Assembly (NCBI RefSeq): GCF_035083965.1
Contig: NC_089738.1
Span: forward strand, 19,122,734-19,186,733
Direction of reading: 5' to 3'
Origin: Branchiostoma lanceolatum
Lineage: Eukaryota; Chordata; Leptocardii; Amphioxiformes; Branchiostomatidae
Length of the DNA: 64,000 nucleotides
Below are positions 57,601-64,000 of the stretch, piece after piece. The notes beneath the pieces are model-generated. The model was not told where the DNA came from and did not search any database. It saw nothing but the letters and a program-made list of their open reading frames with translations. Each line of letters begins with the position of its first letter. The first letter of the stretch is position 1. The translations under genes were made by a program, and so were the position numbers.

Positions 57601-59868
57601 CACTGCAAACTTTATACCACCCAAAGAAGTACCATGTTATCATCTCTATCCAACATAACTGACCTTCAACAACTTAACGACAGCTCACTATGTTCTATTC
57701 TGTTACGCGGTTCCACTTCACTCTCATACTTACAAAACTGTAATATATTCGACATAGTTCATACTTACATCCACTGTACTGGAAGATTTATTCAGCGATA
57801 GATACCAACTTGTACTGTCTATTGTTAATTTTCTTTTATCCATTTTGTATTTATGCATGTCATTATGTCTCTTTGTTGTATGTGTTGAGTAGAAGGCTTC
57901 ATATAAGCAATCGCTTTCTGCCTTATACTCCATAAACATATACGAATAAAATAAAAATATTGGAGGTGTAGGTAGCTTTAGAAAAGGTGCAAATAACGGA
58001 ATGTGAGTTATGTTAATGAGGACACAATTTGCATACTCTATGCAGCGTCTTCATTTCTTACGTATTTTGTACTATCATGTTGTTTGTGAATGGCCGGGCA
58101 TTCTCTTCATGTCCAAACAACTACGGTGGAAATGCTGATCCTGATTACATTCAACATTGTGGCATTCAAGGAGCTTCTCTGCCTGAGATGGCTTGGCATT
58201 GCACAGACATATAGTGGTGCAAAGCAAGGCAGCCTGGCTAACTGCTGATGGTTCAAGTTGCTTCCTTTTTGGCTTCTTACCTGCTTGCCCTAACTCTGGT
58301 AGCCAGCTACAGTTTGGGCAATACCAGGTCTTTCTCAAAGGAACCCCATCCACTCCCAAACATGGCTGATGGAACTGATAATATGGACAGTGCATGTGTC
58401 ATGACACGTAAACAAGCACACCTCCTACCCCATTGCAACACCGAAAACTACTGACCATCAAAATTCTACTGTCAAAATACTGTTTAATTTCTATCTACAA
58501 CGATCGTAAGCCGTCCTGTCCTAGCATCTATTCCTATCAAAACAGAAAACAGTCGGCCGGCTAAAAATTATCTTACATCATGTATCACAATTTTATGGCT
58601 GTGCTTTTTGTTTTCTTACCATTACTACAGGCCTTGGAGTACGGACAGTCCTGTTGATCAGTGACGAGTATGGAACTTCCAAGGGGGGAATTTCTACCAT
58701 CAACTGCCAGGTGGGCCAGACGCTGACCGAGGCCGGGGCAGTCGTGTACGCCACAGCACTGCGTGTGCCCAAACAAGACCAGGAGGCAGCAGACAGAGAC
58801 GGCGTCAAGCTGATAAAGCCTGTTCAACTAGACGAGGAGTCGGTGCCAACACTAGACTGGCTTACCAAATACCACAGCGTCCACTACACACACCTACCTC
58901 AGGACGTCACCTGCATCATCGGCCACGCCAACATCACAGATACGGCGGCACGAAACATTTGGGAACAACGCTACCCCCAGGCAGACCTCATGACGTTTAA
59001 CCACGTCATACCCGAGGATACAGAGCACTACAAGGGAGGTCGGAAGGCCATGAAGGCTTGGGAGAAAGAGAAGGACATGCTTGACAAAGCTGATAATGCA
59101 AAGGCAGCTTTCTCAGTGGGCAAGCGGATTCACGACCACTTCGACACCATGTACAGGGGTGAGAAGAAACCGCAGAATCACTACATCTTCCTCCCGAAGC
59201 CGTCCGAATTGTTCCTGTCCGCCACAATGAAACCTGGGGGTCGGCAGAAGGTCGTCCTGACCGCCAGCAGGGTGAGTAAGGTGGAGAAGCTGAAAGGTCA
59301 TGACCTCGCAGCAATATCCATGAGGGAAGTGGTGAAGGAGATAAAGAACGCCCGGTTGCGCGTGCGCGGCATCAGCGAGGATGATTGGGAGACAAGCAAG
59401 AAGATCCTGGAGGACAACCTGAACAGCCCCGATCTGAACCCCACCCTCCTGCCGTACGGGACGCAGGAGGACATCCGGGACGACATGATGACAGCCCACC
59501 TGGTCCTGATGCCGTCCCGCTCCGAGCCGTTCGGACTGGTCGGCCTGGAGGCCATCGCGGCGGGAATCCCCGTCCTCATCTCCGACAAGACCGGCCTGGC
59601 AGACATGATCCTCGACCTGATTGATGATGGGAAACTCAGAGCAGAGCACAGTGACGTCATCGTGGAGACCAGCACAAACGACTACGACCCTGTTGGCGAT
59701 GCAGAAAGGTGGGCAGACAGAATCGTGGACGTCCTCAAGCACAGCGACTCTGAGTTCGAGAAAGCTGCTCGGTTCAAGCGGGAGCTTGTGGAGTCCAGGT
59801 ACTGGGAGGAATCCCACCGCACCTTCCTGCAGGCCTGCGGCATCACGGATGGAGCTGGGCAAAGCTGA
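27694..59868 (+). CDS. ANK-ZU5-UPA-like protein with repeat linker and C-terminal glycosyltransferase (~1,874 aa)
   Basis: Exons 1-13: 27694-27705, 28458-28547, 30628-30726, 30858-30956, 31261-31359, 31503-31601, 31735-31833, 32241-32365, 32613-32931, 34243-34425, 34622-34911, 35192-35814, 36156-36224. Then 17 linker exons (36548-52640) and a final exon 58631-59868. Every junction keeps frame; the sum is 5,625 bases. Domain order: an N-terminal cap (LWRAAADGDVERVERLI), five 33-residue ankyrin repeats (about 35-199), ZU5 (about 241-347 and into the next exon), a UPA-like region (about 409-712), a Pro/Ser/Gly linker (about 735-1462) and a GT-B glycosyltransferase (1463-1874). No signal peptide or membrane helix is seen, so it is probably cytosolic. 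Inclusion of all linker exons in one transcript is inferred from phase; alternative forms or two separate genes cannot be excluded. Confidence 0.75.
29403..30500. mobile_element. ~1.1-kb TIR DNA transposon, non-autonomous
   Basis: Left end ataacgggggttgcccta then ccttaggacg; right end is the inverse (cgtccgaaggttgggcacc, then cccgttat). The ~28-bp ends match with few changes. A second copy of the inner word (aacttaggacg) lies subterminally. No transposase frame is visible. It sits in intron 2 of the ANK-ZU5 gene. Target duplication unclear, perhaps only TA/AT. Confidence 0.6.
31128..31160 (+). pseudogene. relic ankyrin exon
   Basis: After a good acceptor (ctgctgtcatag) the sequence reads SVYTPLH and then a TGA, at the place where the exon spacing predicts another ankyrin exon. 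The following ~66 bases of repeat sequence are gone and the next full exon starts at 31261. Confidence 0.7.
32613..35814 (+). other. ZU5 and UPA-like exon block
   Basis: Exon 32613-32931 encodes GVELQTTSCTVTVPPGAV and later FIELGPHGTTFLQPVTVQM, the core of a ZU5 domain as in UNC5, ankyrins and PIDD. Exon 34243-34425 continues with VDHSSIFAVIS and FELTSSTQPAVQISFPEQAV. Exon 34622-34911 has GLVSTSPIVKVEP. Exon 35192-35814 starts RYIVIYVDNDYG and holds VRLFEGQQVKVSLEGNVSF and IIFHSLLPNRDQF, which look like a UPA fold. It ends in a Pro-rich run (TPSPPHSPTPSPLSPTG) leading into the linker. ZU5-UPA pairs normally precede a death domain; none is seen here. Confidence 0.8.
32955..34235 (-). mobile_element. 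decayed minus-strand LINE/retroelement fragment in intron 9
   Basis: The minus strand near 33715-33840 reads LLPIAANLKRWGINEEDKCE, then LNHILTSCPGALSKGRYT, the W...C...L-HIL-C...GRY pattern that closes some reverse-transcriptase proteins. Further fragments in two overlapping frames lie at 32963-33337. Stops and shifts show it is dead. It makes up nearly all of the intron between the ZU5 exons. Confidence 0.5.
36269..36368 (+). pseudogene. relic linker exon
   Basis: After acceptor ttttgcag the phase-1 reading is LSRSGFQVRHKTVEAHLQ, clearly related to the linker exons (SRPGSQATHQTVEAP). No phase-1 donor follows and a stop comes at 36358-36360. It is left out of the model. Confidence 0.6.
38096..38210. 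repeat. (TA)n/(CATA)n microsatellite, repeated in each unit
   Basis: Each tandem unit has a tatata run followed by acatacatacat 6-40 bases after the B exon intron start, also at about 39865, 41610, 43355, 45075, 46845 and 48580. Length differs per unit. A poly-G run about 150 bases further on (38319, 40051, 41800 and so on) also varies. Confidence 0.9.
38464..39037. promoter_or_regulatory. X-box plus five CRE palindromes, present in every array unit
   Basis: In the first B-A intron there is GTTGCCATGGTAAC (38464-38477), a canonical RFX X-box. Five perfect TGACGTCA sites follow at 38642, 38878, 38902, 38923 and 39030, with further ACGTCA half sites. The same block recurs in the other six complete units, giving roughly 35 full CRE sites over 12 kb (one changed, near 47353). 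Binding is not shown; the motifs are seen directly. Confidence 0.6.
51314..51969. mobile_element. Harbinger-like MITE, 656 bp, TSD TTA
   Basis: Inverted ends GGCCACAGCAAGTAA and onward through tggatgacatc, ~32 bp, flanked by TTA at 51311-51313 and 51970-51972. Related to the element at 62996-63558. Internal frames are short. In the intron between linker exons B8 and A9. Confidence 0.85.
53514..54323 (+). CDS. LINE ORF1, nucleic-acid-binding protein (269 aa)
   Basis: The frame runs 53514-54323; a second Met at 53556 (MGLTSREKEE) is a plausible true start. A coiled coil covers about residues 80-125 (EELHQQREEFKDL, ending LEQYFRRN). An RRM-like strand NCVIVSGIPE and a basic segment DIDRSHRLGKPRGDGKPRPI follow. 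This is the layout of L1-type ORF1 proteins, which trimerise and coat the element RNA. Confidence 0.8.
   Translation: MFSASRLPLTRYLNMGLTSREKEEVIPGIIDTRIKATIEDTIVTAFQQGGVLAAIVPTIVSAVREAVVASIQAELAKYHEELHQQREEFKDLTTQYNNLKDEHSTLQAKVNNLEQYFRRNCVIVSGIPESPGERSTDNAVLSVANDKLRCDPQLTINDIDRSHRLGKPRGDGKPRPIIAKFCSYRSKATIMRAKATTSGRAVLRESGFFVNDNLTKANMSLLKDARSLVNLNLLNQAWSYDGKIFIKTLKDERRLLFASVDLDIYRVSK
54598..57801 (+). CDS. LINE ORF2, APE endonuclease / reverse transcriptase (1,067 aa)
   Basis: It starts 274 bases after ORF1. Residues ~1-230 are an apurinic-type endonuclease: ALTETW, HGGGVALYV, CYRPPG, DFNGS and NCDHSL. The usual GDFN and SDH are here VDFN and CDH; the catalytic D and H remain. The reverse transcriptase spans about 450-760: YKKGDKQAKENYRPISLL, FLDISKAFDKVWH, GVPQGSLLGPLLFLVFINDL and the catalytic box FADD. 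The C-terminus has a Cys/His cluster, CPTCKCGHYSETTEHYLLHC. It copies element RNA into the target site. No stops or shifts. Confidence 0.93.
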   Translation: MKSLSVCHANVRSLPANDFVKLHELESVALDVGFDVIALTETWCDESIPDSDITLSSYQSPLRRDRNRHGGGVALYVSINLSCKRRSDLETLGSESIWCEVRIRNWDVYICACYRPPGQNVEERSAFIDHLQRSVDTVMASGPSEQSVIVLLVDFNGSSDNAAGIISSFVSDNNFTQLISEPTRSTNTSSSVLDLIITDSPGLFVDHGTYPPLANCDHSLTYGIMSVKIPRAKAYKRTVFDFTNVDYEELNSKIFDVDWNSVISEHIPDVNASAEAFMATLTNVIKLVIPSKVVTIRPRDKPWMTCEIRCLLRKKRRLYRKHKRTNIPNLFCAYKQVRNHCTDLIRQAKRNHRDSLCLDLANPTLNPKKWWSVSKEIFLGKTDRVLPSLLENGTVISEDKAKADILNSYFAAQTNLNTEGASFPNFVLRTDLSINSITCCPADVYKVISDLNINKATGPDGLSNRLLKSIALSVSEPLSHLFNVSLKYACFPSIWKLSNVVPVYKKGDKQAKENYRPISLLCAVSKVFERIVYVPLSTYLHGNNLLTDRNSGFTPGDSTVNSLTHLVHKLHKAVDQGLEVRAVFLDISKAFDKVWHAGLIFKLRQLGVSGSLLEWIESYLTNRKQRVVINGSCSSWLPIDAGVPQGSLLGPLLFLVFINDLVDNLLTEANLFADDTSLMEIVLDRLVSANRLNHDLKLVGDWSDQWLVTFNPLKTVLMTFSMKKIKVHHPPLMFKGVELKEADCHKHLGLHLKRDLSWSYHVSELTSKAMKRINLLKRIQHFVPRGTLETLYLSMIRPLIEYADVVWCSLLGKDSDLLESVQISAARVCTGAMRGTKHESLLAEVGWDTLAIRRQKHKLIHFWKILNGFVPQYLQDLIPPRVCDIVPYNLRANQNFTSIVCKTEKCKRSFLPSTIHLWNELPSNVQASLTINVYKKELDSHFNRPIKHPHFSHGQRHYAVHLTRLRLNFSQLNHHLFLHHCIDCPTCKCGHYSETTEHYLLHCKLYTTQRSTMLSSLSNITDLQQLNDSSLCSILLRGSTSLSYLQNCNIFDIVHTYIHCTGRFIQR
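58075..58400 (-). pseudogene. minus-strand fragment with PHD-finger-like halves
   Basis: The minus strand reads YYQFHQPCLGVDGVP then KTWYCPNC, and further on CLCNAKPSQAEKLLECHN with FHRSCLDMKRMP. Both look like parts of PHD zinc fingers. No splice context or flanking exons are seen. It is probably a decayed transposon-borne or retrocopied piece in the last intron of the ANK-ZU5-GT gene. Confidence 0.4.
58631..59868 (+). CDS. glycosyltransferase exon (GT-B fold, family 4-like), last exon
   Basis: Follows acceptor ccattactacag, phase 1, 411 codable residues, stop TGA at 59866-59868. It starts LGVRTVLLISDEYGTSKGGI, a Rossmann strand plus glycine turn of a GT-B N-domain. TASRVSKVEKLKGHDLAA resembles the start of the C-domain. 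LMPSRSEPFGLVGLEAIAAG carries the E-x7-E motif that marks retaining group-1 glycosyltransferases, followed by GIPVLISDKTGLADMI. Substrate unknown. There is no good in-exon start codon before this domain and the phase matches the linker exons, so it is joined to the upstream gene. Confidence 0.85.
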
Positions 59869-62522
59869 TCAGGAGTGAGACAACAATGGACACCGCAAAT
59901 AGAGACAGACGGACAAACTCGATCGAACTTAATATTGTTAGATATTTGTGAATGATGAATGAGAAGGTTTCACGGTCAAGTTAACTTGTTGAATCAGTGG
60001 CATTCCACTGCTGGCGACGCATTCACAGACATAAGGACAACACATTGTAATAGTCTCAGGCAAGTTGGGCAGCCCTGGCTGTGTGTTAAAAACAACAAAA
60101 GCAATAAATAGATAAATAAATAAACATCATTGGCAGATCTACAACACCACCCTAAACGGCGAAGGGTGGACTTTGCGTAGAACTCTCCAGTACAAGGGAC
60201 CCCGCTAGGCCAGAAGCAGTTCTTATTGTATTGTCTTTCCATCCTTACATGATTTATATTTCAGTGATATTTGCACACGATTCTTATAACGATAAGTTTA
60301 TTGCAAGTTCTTGCCCGTAGGCTAATTGCAAGTACATGTAACATGGAAGGACGGACAGACAATTTGTAACAATATTGCATGTGACTTTTCTAGTCCAAAT
60401 ACTAACACTAAATTCTATCTTATTTGGGTTTGACTTCTTTTTCCGAGACAGTTATATGAGTTAGTGACTGTGACATAGTCAACCGTTAACGTTTTTTCCA
60501 GTGAGATGTACTTATTATTGATTAGTTCTACCTGTTCATTCCATTGACGCTGAAGAAGAGTGATGGGTAAAGTAATCTCCGAATCTCATGTATCGTAGAG
60601 GTTGAATTGTATTTAGATATAGTTTACCTGGATGTCTAACCTTCATAAACGTATCAGAACATGTTGGTTTTTGTTAGCAATATTCAAACTCGTGGTGGTT
60701 TGTTTAGTATTTAGATTGATGACAGTTTCTCAATTCCATAAGGCCAACGGAAAACCTGGATGATGGATAAAGAACACTGTTTTGGGTTCAATATATGCAT
60801 CCATAATGGACTCAATCACCGCAGAGGCTTGAAAGAAAGAATTTGCAATGTGTTCTAGACGTTTCTTGATAGCTAAGCTATCATGAAATAATGATGTTAC
60901 TAAAATGAATTCTATGTTGATGTTATAGTTCTAAATTTTAAATTTGATCAAATTGAACTACAATTTCAATTTGAACTACAATTTCACAGTAGACCATAGA
61001 TTTATATGACTTGGGCAGCTAGCCATTGTAAATAAATTTCAATCGGGGGATTGTATTTTCAGCTGTGCCCGTGTTTGCCTGATGGAGATTTGAGCTCTTG
61101 GAGTCCATAAGGTACAGAATGTAACAGACAAACAAACACACAGTCACACTCACGCACATTTCACAAATGTCAAATGCAATTACGCACTACAAAATCGCAC
61201 TCACACACTGCTACACATGTCCTTGGTGATGACCTCCATCCAAAGAGAACCCCTACCTTCAAAATTCCACTCTTGTACTTTTACAAGCCTGAAAACTCCG
61301 CCTGAAATGTATTCACCCAACAAGTAAACAAATCCAATGGATTTTCTTCACATTTCTTTCATCTAAAAACACCCTAACAAACATAATGCCTAAATCACAT
61401 GCGTAAACAAAAGAAAGGAATAAAACTTAAAGTGAGAAAAAAATATACACGGCGGTGTGATCTACATCACGTCCGATACAATAAACTTGCTGCATAGATG
61501 ATATATTCTACTGATGATTGGACCTCAAGAATTCGTGATTAATACACTGCTATGATCGATCGATATCATAAGACACACAAACTACTAGACTTTCGTACTT
61601 CACCTTTCTCACGCTCAACGCTCTTCAAAGACCGACAAACATAACGTAACAAAGTTGTTTTCACAAAACAATTTTCACAAAACAGTATATAACATGTGCC
61701 CCTTACAAAAACCCACAAACATTCACCCTGTCTCAACAATGCAAACCCAGAAGGCTATCGTTCGGATCCAATCAGTGATTCCTCGTAGGAAGGGAGTTGT
61801 TTGCTGTAGTTCAGCTTGACCGAACCATGCTACATCTATCCAACCCATTGGCCTGGCCAGCAGGACTGCGTTAGATACATGGTCTATTTCTTGAGATAAC
61901 GATATAATGTGTCATGAGTGATGATTGAACATGTTCGAAAACTGTAAGGAAAAGTGATATGGTCCTGAAATAATTTGAGAGAAATATTATTATGTCAAAA
62001 CCCAAAGAAATTATATTCATATAAGAGATCTTTATGAAAAGTCTCCACAATTTCAATAGAATGATGAATGGACGGCATTACGGAAAACATTGAAAGACAC
62101 AGAAATATCCCATCTACATGAGTCTTCATGCATATTGCTTCCAATGCAATTGTATTGACTTCGGTTGCAAAGCTGACCAAAGTGATGATGTAGGTAGCGA
62201 TATATACATAACCTCCACTATGTGAAAGAGGTCCTTTGCGTAGTGCACGCGATATATCAGAAAAGGAGTATGAAAAGATTCATGTAACGTTACGTACTTT
62301 TTACCCCTCTAGAAGAGAATGGAACAGTCCAAGGTAGGTCAGGTGAAGGTTAGTAGAGTAAACAACAACCACTCAACCAAAACAACCAAAATGGCGGACA
62401 GGTAGGCGGAAACTTTACCCCACCGTTATACTTCCCGACCAAACATAATCCTTATTACATGTACTACCGACGACAAGGAAGGCACATAACTCATCGTTGA
62501 GAAGACGTACAAGCTACACAAG
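59869..62522. other. intergenic region between the two ANK-ZU5 paralogues
   Basis: Probable 3' UTR just after 59868, then a short SINE-like tail (60030-60125, ending aataaataaataaac) and a dispersed repeat (60288-60348). From about 61750 the sequence resembles the 5' flank of the first paralogue. No gene seen. Confidence 0.5.
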
Positions 62523-64000
62523 ATGTCCAAGAGGGATCTTGAACGGGTGAGCTCTTTTAGTTACATTGTATAGTTATTGAATGCAATGTTTGTAGTTTCT
62601 AAGCCCGTGGTTCGTTGTGGCCACTTAAGGCGAAGAAACTCTGCTTGAATAGCAGCACACCAGGGAACGTTACGCTGAAGGAATTGAAATGATTATGATA
62701 TTTATTTCATGTTTAACCTGATTTGAACAAAAATCTGTACAAAATAGATTTGTATCAAAAATACCCTGCGTGCACCGTGTACGTGCCCCAGCGCCTGTGG
62801 ACTTTGAACGTCTGATGCCAACGTCACATGTCTACCTGATAACCGTATCCCACCTGATAATCAGCAACATATCTCGCTATCGGAATGTTTAAAGAACAAA
62901 TATTGACGAATACGTCTGAATACCTGGGTTAATATTAAAATAGCCCGACTAGTTGCAGAGTCAGGACATAAAGTCCATTGCATTGTTTTAACTAAGGCCA
63001 CAGCAAGTAATTTTTATGGATGACATCAGCGCGCTCATTAATTTTCGCCTGATTTCGAAATAAAAAACAAGAAATTTCATTGCCCGACGACGGTGGTCAA
63101 CATGCCAAAAATTGGCAAATATGTGGTAAAAGTTGACAGTCTAAGGTGTTTCATTGTATATGAATACCCAGCGTAGTTCCTGTCCATGATGGTATAATAA
63201 CAAGCTATTTTCTGCATTTGTTCTAGCAGGGACATTATATGAATAATGTGGGGGGGGTCTAGTTAATTGAGATGTATACATATCTACAAGGACATGTTTA
63301 CTATTGAATCAAGGAGGATTTATATTGTATATGAATGAATACAAAACTAATACATTGGTTGAATACAGGATTAAAAGACCTGTTGGTCATGATATCATAT
63401 TTCGTCACCTCAATTCTTGTTTAACAAGAATTATGATCTCAAAATTTGAAAATATAGGAATCTTGTTTTTTTGGGCCCGCCTTGTTTTTTTTTCGCCCTA
63501 TCTCATTAATTTTGGAGTCTGTGGAGGATGTCATCCATACAATTTACTTGCTGTGGCCTAACCGTTATGTGAAACTTCGTGGTTCCTCTTCTATGTAAAA
63601 TTACTGGCAACAACAGGCCCCAAATACAAACTTAAGTTGTATACACTAAGCAACATTGAAAGTGTTTGTCATCATTACGTTAAAATAATGACTACTAAAG
63701 ATAAAACATGACTCAATATCCTTAGGAAGGTAGAACTACTTATCATCAGATAAACTAGATACTTTAACAGGACAAGTTATGATATTGCCTTTGTTGCTAC
63801 CTGTGTTTTGTTTGCATAGCTGATGTATATATCATGTTGATAAATGCCGCTTTCTTTAGGACCTTTTGCGTGCAGCTCGGAAAGGAGATGTAGAGACAGT
63901 GGAGCGATTAATCCAACAGAAAGTTGATGTCAACTGTAGGCTGGTAAGTAGGAAAGAACCACTTTTTCTGTCGCAGACCCGTGTTTCAGCAAAGGTCAAA
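62523..64000 (+). CDS. 5' end of a tandem paralogue of the ANK-ZU5 gene (partial)
   Basis: Exon 1 is 62523-62546 (MSKRDLER, donor GTGAGC); exon 2 is 63860-63943 (DLLRAARKGDVETVERLIQQ then KVDVNCRL, donor GTAAGT). They correspond to 27694-27705 and 28458-28547 of the first gene, with the same phases and similar upstream and intron sequence. The rest lies beyond the window, so whether it also ends in a glycosyltransferase is unknown. Confidence 0.8.
62996..63558. mobile_element. Harbinger-like MITE, 563 bp, TSD TAA
   Basis: Same family as 51314-51969, with GGCCACAGCAAG inverted ends and TAA on each side (62993-62995, 63559-63561). It lies in intron 1 of the second paralogue. The matching place in the first paralogue (about 28160-28165, ttctaactatgtgaaa) has no insertion, so it came after the gene duplication. 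Confidence 0.88.

Larger units (their letters stand above)
53436..57966 (+). mobile_element. full-length non-LTR retrotransposon (CR1/jockey-superfamily LINE) with 10-bp TSD
   Basis: The element body is 53446-57956 (4,511 bases). It is bounded by a perfect direct repeat, atattggagg, at 53436-53445 and 57957-57966. It starts acattttttcaagatggc and ends gaataaaataaaa. Both reading frames are intact (next entries). Intact frames and identical target duplications point to a recent insertion. It lies in the last intron of the ANK-ZU5-GT gene, same strand. Confidence 0.9.
52795..58060 (+). repeat. ~125-150-bp degenerate tandem repeat, interrupted by the LINE
   Basis: Units hold gtaggtagctttaggaaagg, ttatgctaatgaggac(c/a)tca and ttcatacttcccttacggta. 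Starts near 52840, 52965, 53195 and 53320, and again at 57962 on the far side of the LINE. One unit also carries a ~100-base CR1-type 3' tail fragment (53088-53190; see 5678). Confidence 0.75.

Noticed and set aside
58585-59862. Long minus-strand frames opposite the glycosyltransferase exon
   Set aside because: GC-rich coding DNA gives open shadows on the other strand; the plus frame has the GT-B motifs.

Overview
This window is eukaryotic DNA: spliced genes with GT-AG introns, many transposon remnants, minisatellites and microsatellites. Gene content (ciliary IFT80, a C11orf65/CXorf58-family gene, an ANK-ZU5 gene family), small phase-conserved exons and the repeat types suggest an invertebrate deuterostome. 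A cephalochordate (amphioxus, Branchiostoma) is my best guess, by inference. No rRNA, tRNA gene or CRISPR array was seen.

Layout. (1) 0-2 kb: low-complexity repeat, a 91-bp inverted repeat, and the last two exons of a plus-strand gene for a Cys-rich protein (878-1911). (2) 3.4-19.6 kb, minus strand: a complete 18-exon IFT80 gene, reconstructed exon by exon with consistent phases to 771 aa. Its first intron has the hallmarks of a U12-type AT-AC intron. (3) 19.6-20.05 kb: a 428-bp head-to-head intergenic region, probably a bidirectional promoter. (4) 20.05-25.36 kb, plus: a 9-exon, 405-aa C11orf65(MFI)/CXorf58-like gene. (5) 27.7-59.9 kb, plus: one very large gene whose exons all join in phase to about 1,874 aa: five ankyrin repeats, a ZU5 domain, a UPA-like region, a long Pro/Ser/Gly-rich linker made of 17 repeated exons, and a single-exon GT-B (family 4-like) glycosyltransferase. 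The linker exons sit in a nearly identical ~1.74-kb tandem array (36.5-50.2 kb). (6) The last intron of that gene holds a full-length APE-type LINE with two intact reading frames and a perfect 10-bp target duplication. (7) 62.5 kb to the end: the first two exons of a tandem paralogue of the ANK-ZU5 gene.

A theme links the window. Exon pieces together with a flanking splice site have been duplicated in tandem again and again: IFT80 exons 2, 13, 16 and 17, the MFI-like exon 6 and its terminal exon, the ankyrin exons and the linker exons. Most such copies are dead truncated exons. Where the exon is whole and symmetrical in phase (ankyrin 0-0, linker 1-1), the same process appears to have lengthened a protein. 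IFT80 and the MFI-like gene probably share ciliary regulation. The ANK-ZU5-glycosyltransferase protein is the least described object here; its function is unknown, though its scaffold resembles intracellular signalling or immune adaptor proteins.
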